Shown here piece after piece: positions 1 to 7,275 of a DNA stretch of 64,000 bases. Source of the stretch: Bdellovibrio bacteriovorus (GTDB lineage: Bacteria > Bdellovibrionota > Bdellovibrionia > Bdellovibrionales > Bdellovibrionaceae). The first letter of the stretch is position 1. Every line of letters begins with the position of its first letter. The DNA is taken from positions 3,162,001-3,226,000 of the forward strand of contig NZ_CP102930.1 in assembly GCF_025558485.1 (NCBI RefSeq), in the 5' to 3' direction. The position numbers were made by a program, and so were the translations under genes. The notes under the pieces are model-generated. The model saw only the letters and a list, made by a program, of their open reading frames with translations, was not told the DNA's origin and did not search any database.

Positions 1-1
1 C

Positions 2-586
2 ACCTATCCGGTACCTGTGCCTGATTTTAAAGAGGATAAAAACACCAGCTTCGGCGGACGCGTGAAGGCCGATGTCTGGGGCTTTAGTTTGTCAGCCATG
101 ACAGCGCAGATTCTGAATGTGAATCACTATGGTGTGACGGCCAACTATGCCTTCGAGCAGGCGGTGCCGAAGTTTGAATATGGCTATATCGATGATACGA
201 CTTTACCGGATTCGGTGAAAAGTGATCGCAGTTTTGGCACGCTGGGAATGGATCTGTTTTTGGGGAACTGGATTGTGCTGCCGCAGGTGACATACTTTCA
301 GGTCAACAGCCTGATGAAGTCAGAGTATCAGACTTCGTACTACATCAGCGCGCAGTGGAATCCAAATCGGCATGACGTGTTTATGCAGGTTTATCAGAAT
401 GTTTCGACCAAGGACCTTTTTGTGAATGCCAGCTATGGCTATAATTGGACAGATTATTTAACCACCTCCGTCTTTGCGCAGAACTATCAGGGCAGTGACG
501 GCGGGCTTTACGATATGTATGAACAAATCACCGGGGGCTACGTTGTGGGCCTTCGTTTGGAAATGACAGGCAGTTTGCCTTTTTAA
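2..586 (+). CDS. C-terminal part of a probable outer-membrane beta-barrel protein (5' end outside window)
   Basis: The reading frame is open from base 2, so the gene starts before the window; the GTG at 17 is an internal valine rather than a convincing start. The visible 190 or so residues alternate aromatic/hydrophobic with polar residues (for example FEYGYIDDTTLPD, YYISAQWNPNRHDVFMQVYQN), as in transmembrane beta strands. The chain ends in ...GSLPF, a terminal phenylalanine typical of BAM-assembled barrels. I do not recognise the family. The next gene starts 12 bases after the stop, so they probably share a transcript. Confidence 0.6.
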   Translation, partial: TYPVPVPDFKEDKNTSFGGRVKADVWGFSLSAMTAQILNVNHYGVTANYAFEQAVPKFEYGYIDDTTLPDSVKSDRSFGTLGMDLFLGNWIVLPQVTYFQVNSLMKSEYQTSYYISAQWNPNRHDVFMQVYQNVSTKDLFVNASYGYNWTDYLTTSVFAQNYQGSDGGLYDMYEQITGGYVVGLRLEMTGSLPF

Positions 587-598
587 CAGGAGTCGGGA

Positions 599-1696
599 AT
601 GGCAAAAGAATACTTTTCGGATTTAAACTACACGCTGTCCAACGAAGACACCCGCATCGAGTTTGAGCTGTTGCCGGAAAATGCAGAGCGTGTGTTTAGC
701 ATTGCCGGTTCGGGCGCCCGTTGTCTGCCTTTGATTGCGCGAAATCCGAAAAATCTGGATGTGATCGACATGTCTGTGTCCCAGCTTTATCTGTGCGAAC
801 TTCGTTTGCAGGCGATGAAGACCTTAACGTATGAAGAATATCTGTTTCTTCTGGGGTATCGTGGGGCTTTGCAGGGTGGTCACGATGAAGGCGACAACCG
901 TATGGAATTGTATCAACGCCTGAAGCTTTCCGCAGAGGCCACTCAGTACTGGAATGATCGTGTGGATGGCTGGAAGGGTAAGGGGTTTATCCTGTTGGGA
1001 CGTTGGGAGTCCCACTTCCAGAAGTTGGGCTATCTTTTCCGCGATGTTTTGCAGTGTGATTTCAGCAAGGTCTTTGCCGCCCAAAGCTTGACCGAGCAGA
1101 TTGAGCTTTACGAAAAACACTGGCCGAAAATCCGCTGGAACAGCTTTATCCGGGTTGCTGCCAGTGAGTTTGTCTTTAACAAGTACCTGTATAAAGGCCA
1201 TTTCAGCGGTCGTTCGGAACATAAAACCGAAGAGCGCGCCCCTTGGCAATTTATTATGGAGGAATTTGATCGCATCTTCCGCACGCAATTGGTGCGTAAG
1301 AACTATTTCATGCAGATTCTTTTCCTTGGCCGAATTGCTTATGAAGAAGGCCTGCCCTTGGAAGCCCACGAGCATGTGGTCGCTGCGGTGAAAAAGTCCA
1401 AAACAGAAGTGCGCTATCTGCACGGAAATCTTCTGGAAGAACTGCCCAAGCATGCTTATGACTTTATTTCTTTATCCGACACGATTTCTTATCTGGAACA
1501 GCGGGACGCCAATCAGATTTTGCAGCGTTTGAATCCGGAATCCAAAACCGGGACTCAGATGGTGATTCGCTCCTTTATGCGGGCGCCGACATTGATTGAT
1601 ATAAAGGGCTGGACGGAGCTGATGGATACGAACCAGTGGGCACAAAAAATAGATGGAACTGGCGTGTACCAGTTCCATATCTTTAAAAAGAATTAA
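599..1696 (+). CDS. DUF3419 / BtaA-like S-adenosylmethionine-dependent transferase
   Basis: The 365-residue protein resembles the BtaA family (DUF3419), whose characterised members transfer a 3-amino-3-carboxypropyl group from SAM to diacylglycerol in betaine lipid synthesis. The nucleotide-binding region is visible near residues 33-75: VFSIAGSGARCLPLIARNP, then VIDMSVSQLYLCELRLQAM, the SG...D..P.Q pattern of this family. A second acidic strand, FISLSDTISYLE, lies near the C-terminus. It is somewhat shorter than bacterial BtaA (about 400 residues). The ATG at 599 has the Shine-Dalgarno AGGAG at 588-592. No BtaB methyltransferase is next to it, so the lipid product is uncertain. Confidence 0.75.
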   Translation: MAKEYFSDLNYTLSNEDTRIEFELLPENAERVFSIAGSGARCLPLIARNPKNLDVIDMSVSQLYLCELRLQAMKTLTYEEYLFLLGYRGALQGGHDEGDNRMELYQRLKLSAEATQYWNDRVDGWKGKGFILLGRWESHFQKLGYLFRDVLQCDFSKVFAAQSLTEQIELYEKHWPKIRWNSFIRVAASEFVFNKYLYKGHFSGRSEHKTEERAPWQFIMEEFDRIFRTQLVRKNYFMQILFLGRIAYEEGLPLEAHEHVVAAVKKSKTEVRYLHGNLLEELPKHAYDFISLSDTISYLEQRDANQILQRLNPESKTGTQMVIRSFMRAPTLIDIKGWTELMDTNQWAQKIDGTGVYQFHIFKKN

Positions 1697-1706
1697 GTTT
1701 TAGAAA

Positions 1707-2048
1707 CTATTTGTTGGTGCACGTCACGTCGATGACGTCACCATCAATAGCCAGAACCCCACGACCGTCTTGCAGGTTGTAATTCAGGATCACGCCACGG
1801 GATGAGTTCCCGCCATCCAAATCATTGTCACGAACTGCCACTACGGAGCCGTTGTGATTTTGCAGAACCAGGAAGCGCTCTTTCTTCTCGCTCAGGTAAT
1901 GAACAGTCACAGTTTCTTCGCCTCCATCACGATCCAATGTCATAAAGTCGATCTTATGAGACTGCGTTGTGCACTCAATACCATAGGCGGAAGCTGTGGT
2001 TGCGGAAAAGCCTACGACAAGCAAAAGAAGAGATGACAGAATTTTCAT
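1707..2048 (-). CDS. small secreted hypothetical protein
   Basis: This 113-residue protein begins with a clear signal peptide (MKILSSLLLLVVGFSATTASA) and probable cleavage after ASA. The mature part of about 92 residues has two cysteines (IECTTQ and DVTCTNK) that could form one disulfide joining the ends. It is rich in short beta-type segments (TVTVHYL, RFLVLQNH, VVAVRDND, GVLAIDGDVIDVT). I do not recognise the family. It converges on the DUF3419 gene with an 10-base gap and appears to be monocistronic. Confidence 0.65.
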   Translation of the reverse strand: MKILSSLLLLVVGFSATTASAYGIECTTQSHKIDFMTLDRDGGEETVTVHYLSEKKERFLVLQNHNGSVVAVRDNDLDGGNSSRGVILNYNLQDGRGVLAIDGDVIDVTCTNK

Positions 2049-2339
2049 ATAAACACTCCGATAATTTTAGTTAAACACACCACCGGTGTTGCCAGTTTTA
2101 TGCCTGAATAAGCGCTCATTCAGCCCCAGCAGGCGTCATACGGCCTGTCTAATATCGAGACAAGTGACTTTTCTGCGTTGTTGTCGAGAAGCAAACTGTC
2201 CAGAAAGTTGACACTCTGGGGCTGCTCGCTGAAGTCTTTTCATGCGGGGAGCGGGAAACCCGAGGGAGGTTTTGGATATGGGAGGGGGTGTGGTAGAACC
2301 GTTTTCGCTTTAATAAATATCTCTCTGAATGGGGTTGTT
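2049..2339. other. 291-base divergent intergenic region
   Basis: This region separates two divergent secreted-protein genes. It has a TTGACA-like hexamer near 2208, a short inverted repeat around CTGAAT/ATTCAG (2104-2123), and a G-rich run on the plus strand from about 2246 to 2294. The open frame that reads through it from 2178 has no signal peptide or Shine-Dalgarno and is not taken as coding. I recognise no riboswitch. Confidence 0.35.
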
Positions 2340-3551
2340 ATGAAGATGAAACTTCTTGTGGGTGCTGTTGCTTTGGTGATGGGTTCCTGGGCACAAAAGA
2401 GTGAAGCGTACTTTATTGCCTCTGAGCCGGCAAAGCTTCGTCCCGGCGTTCCTACGGACGTGTTTGTGGCGGGTTTTGGTAATGATCAGGGAACTCAGTT
2501 CCTGAAGTCTGCGATTCTGGGTGCGGCAGTGTCCCGCGATCGTTTCCCACAAAGACAGCGTGTGATCATCAGTGCGGTGAATGAGTCTTTCTCCATGGAA
2601 AGAGCCATGCTGGCTAAAGAGGGCTTTGGCTTCCGTAAAGAGGACAATGATGATCTGGGCAAAGAACGTCTGGTGCTGGCGTTGCAATATCTGAACGTGC
2701 CGGTCAGCTCTTTGCAGTTCTATGGACATGCAAACACGTATAATGGTTTCCGTCTTCAGGATAAAAGAGATCGTCTGGACCACGAAGATCCGGAATTTGC
2801 GGAAATCGGCAAGGTTCTGGCGCCGAATGCTTTTGTAGTGTTCCATTCCTGTAACTCGGGATGGCTGTTGGCTCCGGCAGCGGCGCAATTGTGGCGTCGT
2901 CCGGTCTTTGGTTCTTTCGCATCGTCTGACTTTCAGGAGATGATGACGGATGGCAACTGGTATTATCATGATGTGGGTTATTATCCGGAAAACCTGACTC
3001 GCATTGGAATGACCTCACGAATCACGCAAAAGACTTTGGAATGTACAACCAAGAAATGTCTGCGTTTGAAGCCGGTGAATTCCCCGTATGTGGATTCTTT
3101 CGGCACGTTTACGCGTGGTTTGGGTTTCTATAAGGTCTTTTCTCCGGTGGATGCGTTGATTCCTCAGGCGACGATTCATTTCACTTTGTTGACGCCTTCT
3201 GTGAAGCCATTGTCGTTGCAGTCTTCCCGCGCAGACATGATCGAAGCGGTGAAGGACTGGATGTGTCCGTCTGATAAAAGCGGCACCCGTCGCAAAGCGT
3301 GTTCTGATGCTATCGATAAACAGGCTTTCGTCAGCAATCCAACATTGAGTTTCTTTAACGGCAAAGCCGTGGCCTGCACGAACACTCGTTGTTCAACGAT
3401 TACAAAGTGCAAAGTCTTGAAAAAGATATTCGGAGGCACTCCGTGTACAACAGTGGACTTGGACGACAAAGTCTCCACCGTCTTCTCCGATCAAATGAAG
3501 TCCATCTTCAAAGGCCTAGACCAATTCGAACTAGGCACCCTCTCCCTCTAA
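2340..3551 (+). CDS. secreted protein with a possible caspase/clostripain-type His-Cys dyad
   Basis: The start is set at the ATG at 2340, which gives MKMKLLVGAVALVMGSWAQKSEA, a good signal peptide, and a 403-residue protein; the longer frame from 2178 is unlikely. Two segments are arranged as in clan CD cysteine peptidases. A hydrophobic strand ends in YGHA (LQFYGHANTYNGF, His130), and about 40 residues later another strand ends in SCNSG (FVVFHSCNSGWL, Cys171). An earlier strand, PTDVFVAGFGNDQ, fits the first strand of the fold. The C-terminal half has several cysteines (ECTTKKC, ACTNTRC, CKVL, TPCTT). Codon use changes sharply over the last 28 or so codons, just before the palindrome. The fold and activity are inferred from motifs only. 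Confidence 0.6.
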   Translation: MKMKLLVGAVALVMGSWAQKSEAYFIASEPAKLRPGVPTDVFVAGFGNDQGTQFLKSAILGAAVSRDRFPQRQRVIISAVNESFSMERAMLAKEGFGFRKEDNDDLGKERLVLALQYLNVPVSSLQFYGHANTYNGFRLQDKRDRLDHEDPEFAEIGKVLAPNAFVVFHSCNSGWLLAPAAAQLWRRPVFGSFASSDFQEMMTDGNWYYHDVGYYPENLTRIGMTSRITQKTLECTTKKCLRLKPVNSPYVDSFGTFTRGLGFYKVFSPVDALIPQATIHFTLLTPSVKPLSLQSSRADMIEAVKDWMCPSDKSGTRRKACSDAIDKQAFVSNPTLSFFNGKAVACTNTRCSTITKCKVLKKIFGGTPCTTVDLDDKVSTVFSDQMKSIFKGLDQFELGTLSL

Positions 3552-3730
3552 AAGATACCTGCTCACTTTTGCCGAAGCTCTGCAGCAAAATAGAAAACGG
3601 CCCGTTTTAGGGCCGTTTTGCTTTTTTAAGATCCGAACGTTCGGATCTTAAAAAAGCAAAACGGCCCTAAAACGGGCCGTTTTCTATTTTGCTGCAGAGC
3701 TTCTGCAAAAGTAAGCAGGTACCTTTTCCT
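3552..3730. repeat. large near-perfect palindrome: two head-to-head terminators between convergent genes
   Basis: The element is symmetric about 3638/3639, with the centre GATCCGAACGTTCGGATC. The arms are about 88 bases each and differ at only about three positions. Each arm holds a self-contained terminator hairpin: AAAACGGCCC/GGGCCGTTTT at 3594-3619 followed by GCTTTTTT for plus transcripts, and the mirror at 3658-3683 preceded by AAAAAAGC for minus transcripts. The outer ends are AAGATACCTGC and GCAGGTACCTT. It fills the whole gap between the stops of two convergent genes. A related copy lies at 16703-16835. Confidence 0.9.
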
Positions 3731-6409
3731 CTAGTCGATGATTTTTATGGTGCCGGCTTTGGCGTCTATTCGGACTTTCATGCCGGTTTTTAGTTTTTTG
3801 GTTAGGCCCGGAATGCTGACGATGGCCGGGATTCCCATTTCTCGGGCGACGATGGCAGAGTGGGATAGCAAGCTTCCGCGCTCTACCAGCAGACCTGAAA
3901 TGGATGGATACAACGGCACCCAGCCTGGATCGGTGCGAGCCGTTACCAGAATTTCGCCATTGAGTTCCAGATTGTCACTTGGGTTGATGATGACCTTCAC
4001 CACGCCTTCCAGAACTCCCGGACAGCATGGCAGACCTTTTAGATCCCAGTCGCCTGTTTCGGAGGAGGCTGGCAGTTCTTCTTCTTTGATAAACTGATTG
4101 TTCCAATAAACCGCACCACGAGTCAGCACACGGGGGTCTGTTTCCTCGCCAAAGCCGGTGTAGTCTTTCTTGCGAAGTTCGACAAAGGCCTTCAGATTAA
4201 AGGACGGCAGAGTTCCATTGTAAATTCCGAAAACTTCCTCGATGGTCAGCCAGAAAATATCCCGTGGATGCTCCAAGGCCCCGAGTGCCGCCAGATCTTC
4301 ACCGATGGACTGGAAGATCGTGCGGGCAATCCCGTAAATACGGGTGCGTGCGAAACGAGTGTTTTCGCGATTCTTCACAGCTTTGCGGGCGTGCTTCAGC
4401 ACCCAGAAGTAGATTTTCTTTTTAAATCCTGTCAAATGGCCTGCGACTTTTTCTTCGGCCTTCTGGCGAAGATTTTTTTCGTGGCTGTCGTCATGAATTT
4501 CGACCTGACCGGATTTTAAGTAGTTCTTCAGACAGACAAACAAATAGCTTGGATCTGTCAGAAGGTCGATCTCTTCCAGCTTCATTTCACTCATGCAGCG
4601 GAAGCCGAAGCGATCCAGATAATCCAGCACCAGCTTGTAGAATTCTGTGTAAGGTGACTGATTCAAAGCCTCCAGCCCCTCTTTGGGGTCCGTGGTTTCA
4701 ATCAATCGGCGCAGGCCTTCGTTTTGATTGGCTTTGTGAGCCAGTCGCAACAAAGCCTTTGTCGGCTCGGCACTTTCCAGTCCGCCTTCCCCGGCAAGCA
4801 GATCGTTTTGAATAGTGGAGTCCAATTCCTTGAGCCATGTCGTCGTAAGCTTGCGTAGCAAACCGAAATGCACCATGCACAGGAAGTCATTGATGATCGG
4901 TGCCTTCCAGCGGCCCAGCATGTTTCTTTCCACGTCCATATAGACGCGGATCAGCTGATCACCACGCATGCGTTTCAAAGGCATAGCACGGAAGCGGTCA
5001 TAGTCCTTGTGGAAGGTGGTCAGGAAGTCATCGACGACCTTCTGAATAGTGAAGTGGTACTTGATAAAATTATATCCCGTCACCATCTTACGCACGCGTC
5101 CCATCGGAGTATCCCACGATGGATGCGGCTTAATACGGTCGGCAATTTCATCACTGAGGGCTTCAGAAACACCCATCATGGTTTCCATGAATTCGCGGTT
5201 CTGCTTAAAGCCGGGAAGTACCCCCACCAACTTATACCAGTTGAAAAGGTTGTAATACACACGACCGTTCAAAGATCCCAGCATGTAGCTAAGATAGGAG
5301 TCCATGTCCTTGATGATGTCGTTGGGTACACCCAGAACCTCACAGAACTGAACATAGACGGCTTTATAATTACGAAGAGCAAAGCTGAAGCTTAAAGGCG
5401 ACGTCAATCCGCCGTAGGATTCAATGATATTGGAATTATCCCAAAGATTCGGATAGCCAATCAGATCCTGATCCAAGCTTGTTACCGGACGAGTTTGCAG
5501 AATGTAGATCTTGCCGTTTTCCACAGCCCATTCGATATCCTGAGGGCGATGATACTGTTCCTGAATTTTGTGACCCAGACGGTACAGACCATTTAGTTCC
5601 TCAGCATCTAAAGACGCCGTATTCATTTTATCAGCAGCAACCGGTTTCATTTCGCAATGACCAGAGGCCGACTTCTTCATCATTTCTTTCTTTTCGACTA
5701 GTTCTTCACGCAGCAACTTGCCGCTTTTCGCATCCAACCAGAAAGAGTCGGCATCCAGCGCGCCGGACACCAGGCCTTCACCGACACCATAGACGGCAGA
5801 AACAACGTAAGAGTCCGTTTTTTTCGCAACCGGATCACACGTGAACAGAACTCCGGACTTATCCGGGTCGATCATTCGTTGCAAGACGACGGAAACAGAG
5901 ATTTTTTTAAGATCAATTTTGTTTTCCAGACGATATACCAAACCGCGCTCAGAAAAAGCCGAGGCCCAGCACTGGCGAATGTATTTTAGAATGTCCTCTT
6001 TGCCAGAGACATAAAGAAAACTTGAAAGCTGTCCGGCAAAGGAGTGCGATAAACTGTCTTCATCCGCCGCGGAAGAGCGCACCGAGAACACACGGTCGGC
6101 CCCCAGATCTTTCAGGGCTTCATCCAGAGACGTGGCCACTGTCAGAGGTAATGCTGTTCTTTCAAACAGAGCGTTAATATCTTTTTCTGCCTGTCCGGCG
6201 GTGATGTCCTGACGAAGCAGACGATCCAGAATATTTTCCAGATTCATTTTAACATCAGCAGATTGCAGGAAATCGTGGAAGTATCTTTTTCCAAAGACCA
6301 CCCACTCTGGAACAGGAAGGCCCGCCTGTGACATCAGGTAAAGGTTAAAGCCTTTTCCTCCGGCCTCATTCTTGGCAAAAAACAGGGTCGATTTCGGGGT
6401 GACAAGCAT
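3731..6409 (-). CDS. PEP-synthase-like ATP-dependent dikinase (rifampicin-phosphotransferase architecture)
   Basis: The 892-residue protein has an N-terminal ATP-grasp/PPDK domain (about 1-315) with RSSAADEDSLSHSFAGQ (111-127), GVLFTCDPV (186-194), YGVGEGLVSG (207-216) and WAVENGKIYILQTRPVTS. A helical middle region follows (about 320-770), then a swivelling phosphohistidine domain with LLSHSAIVAREMGIPA (His near 850). It lacks the C-terminal PEP/pyruvate TIM barrel of true PEP synthase, so it matches rifampicin phosphotransferase in domain order and size (about 865). Such enzymes move the beta phosphate of ATP through the histidine to a small-molecule hydroxyl. It is the last gene of the minus-strand cluster, two bases after the prenyltransferase, so its acceptor is probably a pathway intermediate. 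Its 3' end is G-poor next to the palindrome. Confidence 0.8.
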   Translation of the reverse strand: MLVTPKSTLFFAKNEAGGKGFNLYLMSQAGLPVPEWVVFGKRYFHDFLQSADVKMNLENILDRLLRQDITAGQAEKDINALFERTALPLTVATSLDEALKDLGADRVFSVRSSAADEDSLSHSFAGQLSSFLYVSGKEDILKYIRQCWASAFSERGLVYRLENKIDLKKISVSVVLQRMIDPDKSGVLFTCDPVAKKTDSYVVSAVYGVGEGLVSGALDADSFWLDAKSGKLLREELVEKKEMMKKSASGHCEMKPVAADKMNTASLDAEELNGLYRLGHKIQEQYHRPQDIEWAVENGKIYILQTRPVTSLDQDLIGYPNLWDNSNIIESYGGLTSPLSFSFALRNYKAVYVQFCEVLGVPNDIIKDMDSYLSYMLGSLNGRVYYNLFNWYKLVGVLPGFKQNREFMETMMGVSEALSDEIADRIKPHPSWDTPMGRVRKMVTGYNFIKYHFTIQKVVDDFLTTFHKDYDRFRAMPLKRMRGDQLIRVYMDVERNMLGRWKAPIINDFLCMVHFGLLRKLTTTWLKELDSTIQNDLLAGEGGLESAEPTKALLRLAHKANQNEGLRRLIETTDPKEGLEALNQSPYTEFYKLVLDYLDRFGFRCMSEMKLEEIDLLTDPSYLFVCLKNYLKSGQVEIHDDSHEKNLRQKAEEKVAGHLTGFKKKIYFWVLKHARKAVKNRENTRFARTRIYGIARTIFQSIGEDLAALGALEHPRDIFWLTIEEVFGIYNGTLPSFNLKAFVELRKKDYTGFGEETDPRVLTRGAVYWNNQFIKEEELPASSETGDWDLKGLPCCPGVLEGVVKVIINPSDNLELNGEILVTARTDPGWVPLYPSISGLLVERGSLLSHSAIVAREMGIPAIVSIPGLTKKLKTGMKVRIDAKAGTIKIID

Positions 6410-6411
6410 GA

Positions 6412-7275
6412 TTAAACTCCCACGATGTAAACGAGGATAATGTAATGAAGCAGTAAATAGGCACCGGACAGATTTCTAAATAGCGAGGCGGTCTTTTTCG
6501 ATTTGCGCAGCAGATAGGCCAGACTGACAGCCACGTATAGAGTCAGCGCCAGTGGTGGCAGAAGGTGCGGTTTAAGGTAGAAGATCACGCCGACGCCGAC
6601 AAGAGCCTGACTGATGGAAAGAGCCCAGGCTCCTGAGATGCCAAAAATATTGGAATAGCTGGGTACATGATCGCGCTCTTCTTCAGGGGCAAAGGTTTTG
6701 CGGGCAAATTCAAACAAGTTGAAAAAGGCCCAGTTCATCAGGAAGAACAAAGCATGATGCCAATTCAACTGAGAAAGATCGGCATTGGTCATCGCGACGC
6801 CAGCGGAAAGCCCCAAGAGAGTGCTGACAAAGGTGTGGGTCACCGCATAAGTCGTCAGATGCGGGCGAAGCAGATCGCCGATAAAGAACTCTTCATACAT
6901 CATCAAGCTGTAGCCGATGGCCATTGCCTGAATTAAGAATGGTGAAAGCCCCAAAGAGCCCGCGATCACGAGTTCAAAGACGATTAAAAGTAACAGTGCT
7001 TTCTTCACTTCCGCCACGGAAAGGACTCCGCGGGCCAGAGGACGCGTGGGATTGACCTTTAGGTCCACCTCGTAGTCTTTGATTTCATCAAAAAGACGCA
7101 TGCGGAAAAAGAACGATAGCAATAGCACAAAGACAATGGCGAAGCGGCCCCAATCCCAGTCCATCTTCAATGACTGGGAAAGGAACAGCCCGTTGGCCCA
7201 TGTGAACAGAAAAATCATGGGCACATAGGAAGTGGGACTGAATCTTTCTTTAATCAGTATCCACCACTTAGCCAA
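6412..7275 (-). CDS. UbiA-family membrane prenyltransferase
   Basis: This 287-residue, strongly hydrophobic protein has about eight membrane segments. The UbiA signature is visible near residues 57-80: RLFDEIKDYEVDLKVNPTRP, with the two Asp residues that hold the prenyl-diphosphate magnesium, followed by LARGVLS. A second acidic stretch, KTFAPEEERDHVPSYSN, lies in the later cytosolic loop where the second Asp-rich motif is expected. It would join a prenyl chain to an aromatic or other acceptor in the inner membrane. The gene overlaps the upstream fusion gene by 8 bases and is followed after two bases by the dikinase. I cannot predict the acceptor; it may not be ubiquinone- or menaquinone-related given the neighbours. 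Confidence 0.8.
   Translation of the reverse strand: MAKWWILIKERFSPTSYVPMIFLFTWANGLFLSQSLKMDWDWGRFAIVFVLLLSFFFRMRLFDEIKDYEVDLKVNPTRPLARGVLSVAEVKKALLLLIVFELVIAGSLGLSPFLIQAMAIGYSLMMYEEFFIGDLLRPHLTTYAVTHTFVSTLLGLSAGVAMTNADLSQLNWHHALFFLMNWAFFNLFEFARKTFAPEEERDHVPSYSNIFGISGAWALSISQALVGVGVIFYLKPHLLPPLALTLYVAVSLAYLLRKSKKTASLFRNLSGAYLLLHYIILVYIVGV

Noticed and set aside
2178..2339. 54-residue N-terminal extension of the His/Cys protein
   Set aside because: The signal peptide starts at 2340; the upstream frame is Gly/Arg-rich, lacks a ribosome site and would bury the leader.
2049..2339. riboswitch in the G-rich intergenic region
   Set aside because: I looked for c-di-GMP and cobalamin riboswitch cores and found neither; the G-rich run has no consistent paired structure.
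3552..3730. palindrome as an insertion sequence
   Set aside because: It encodes no transposase and has no visible target duplication; at most it could be a non-autonomous element.
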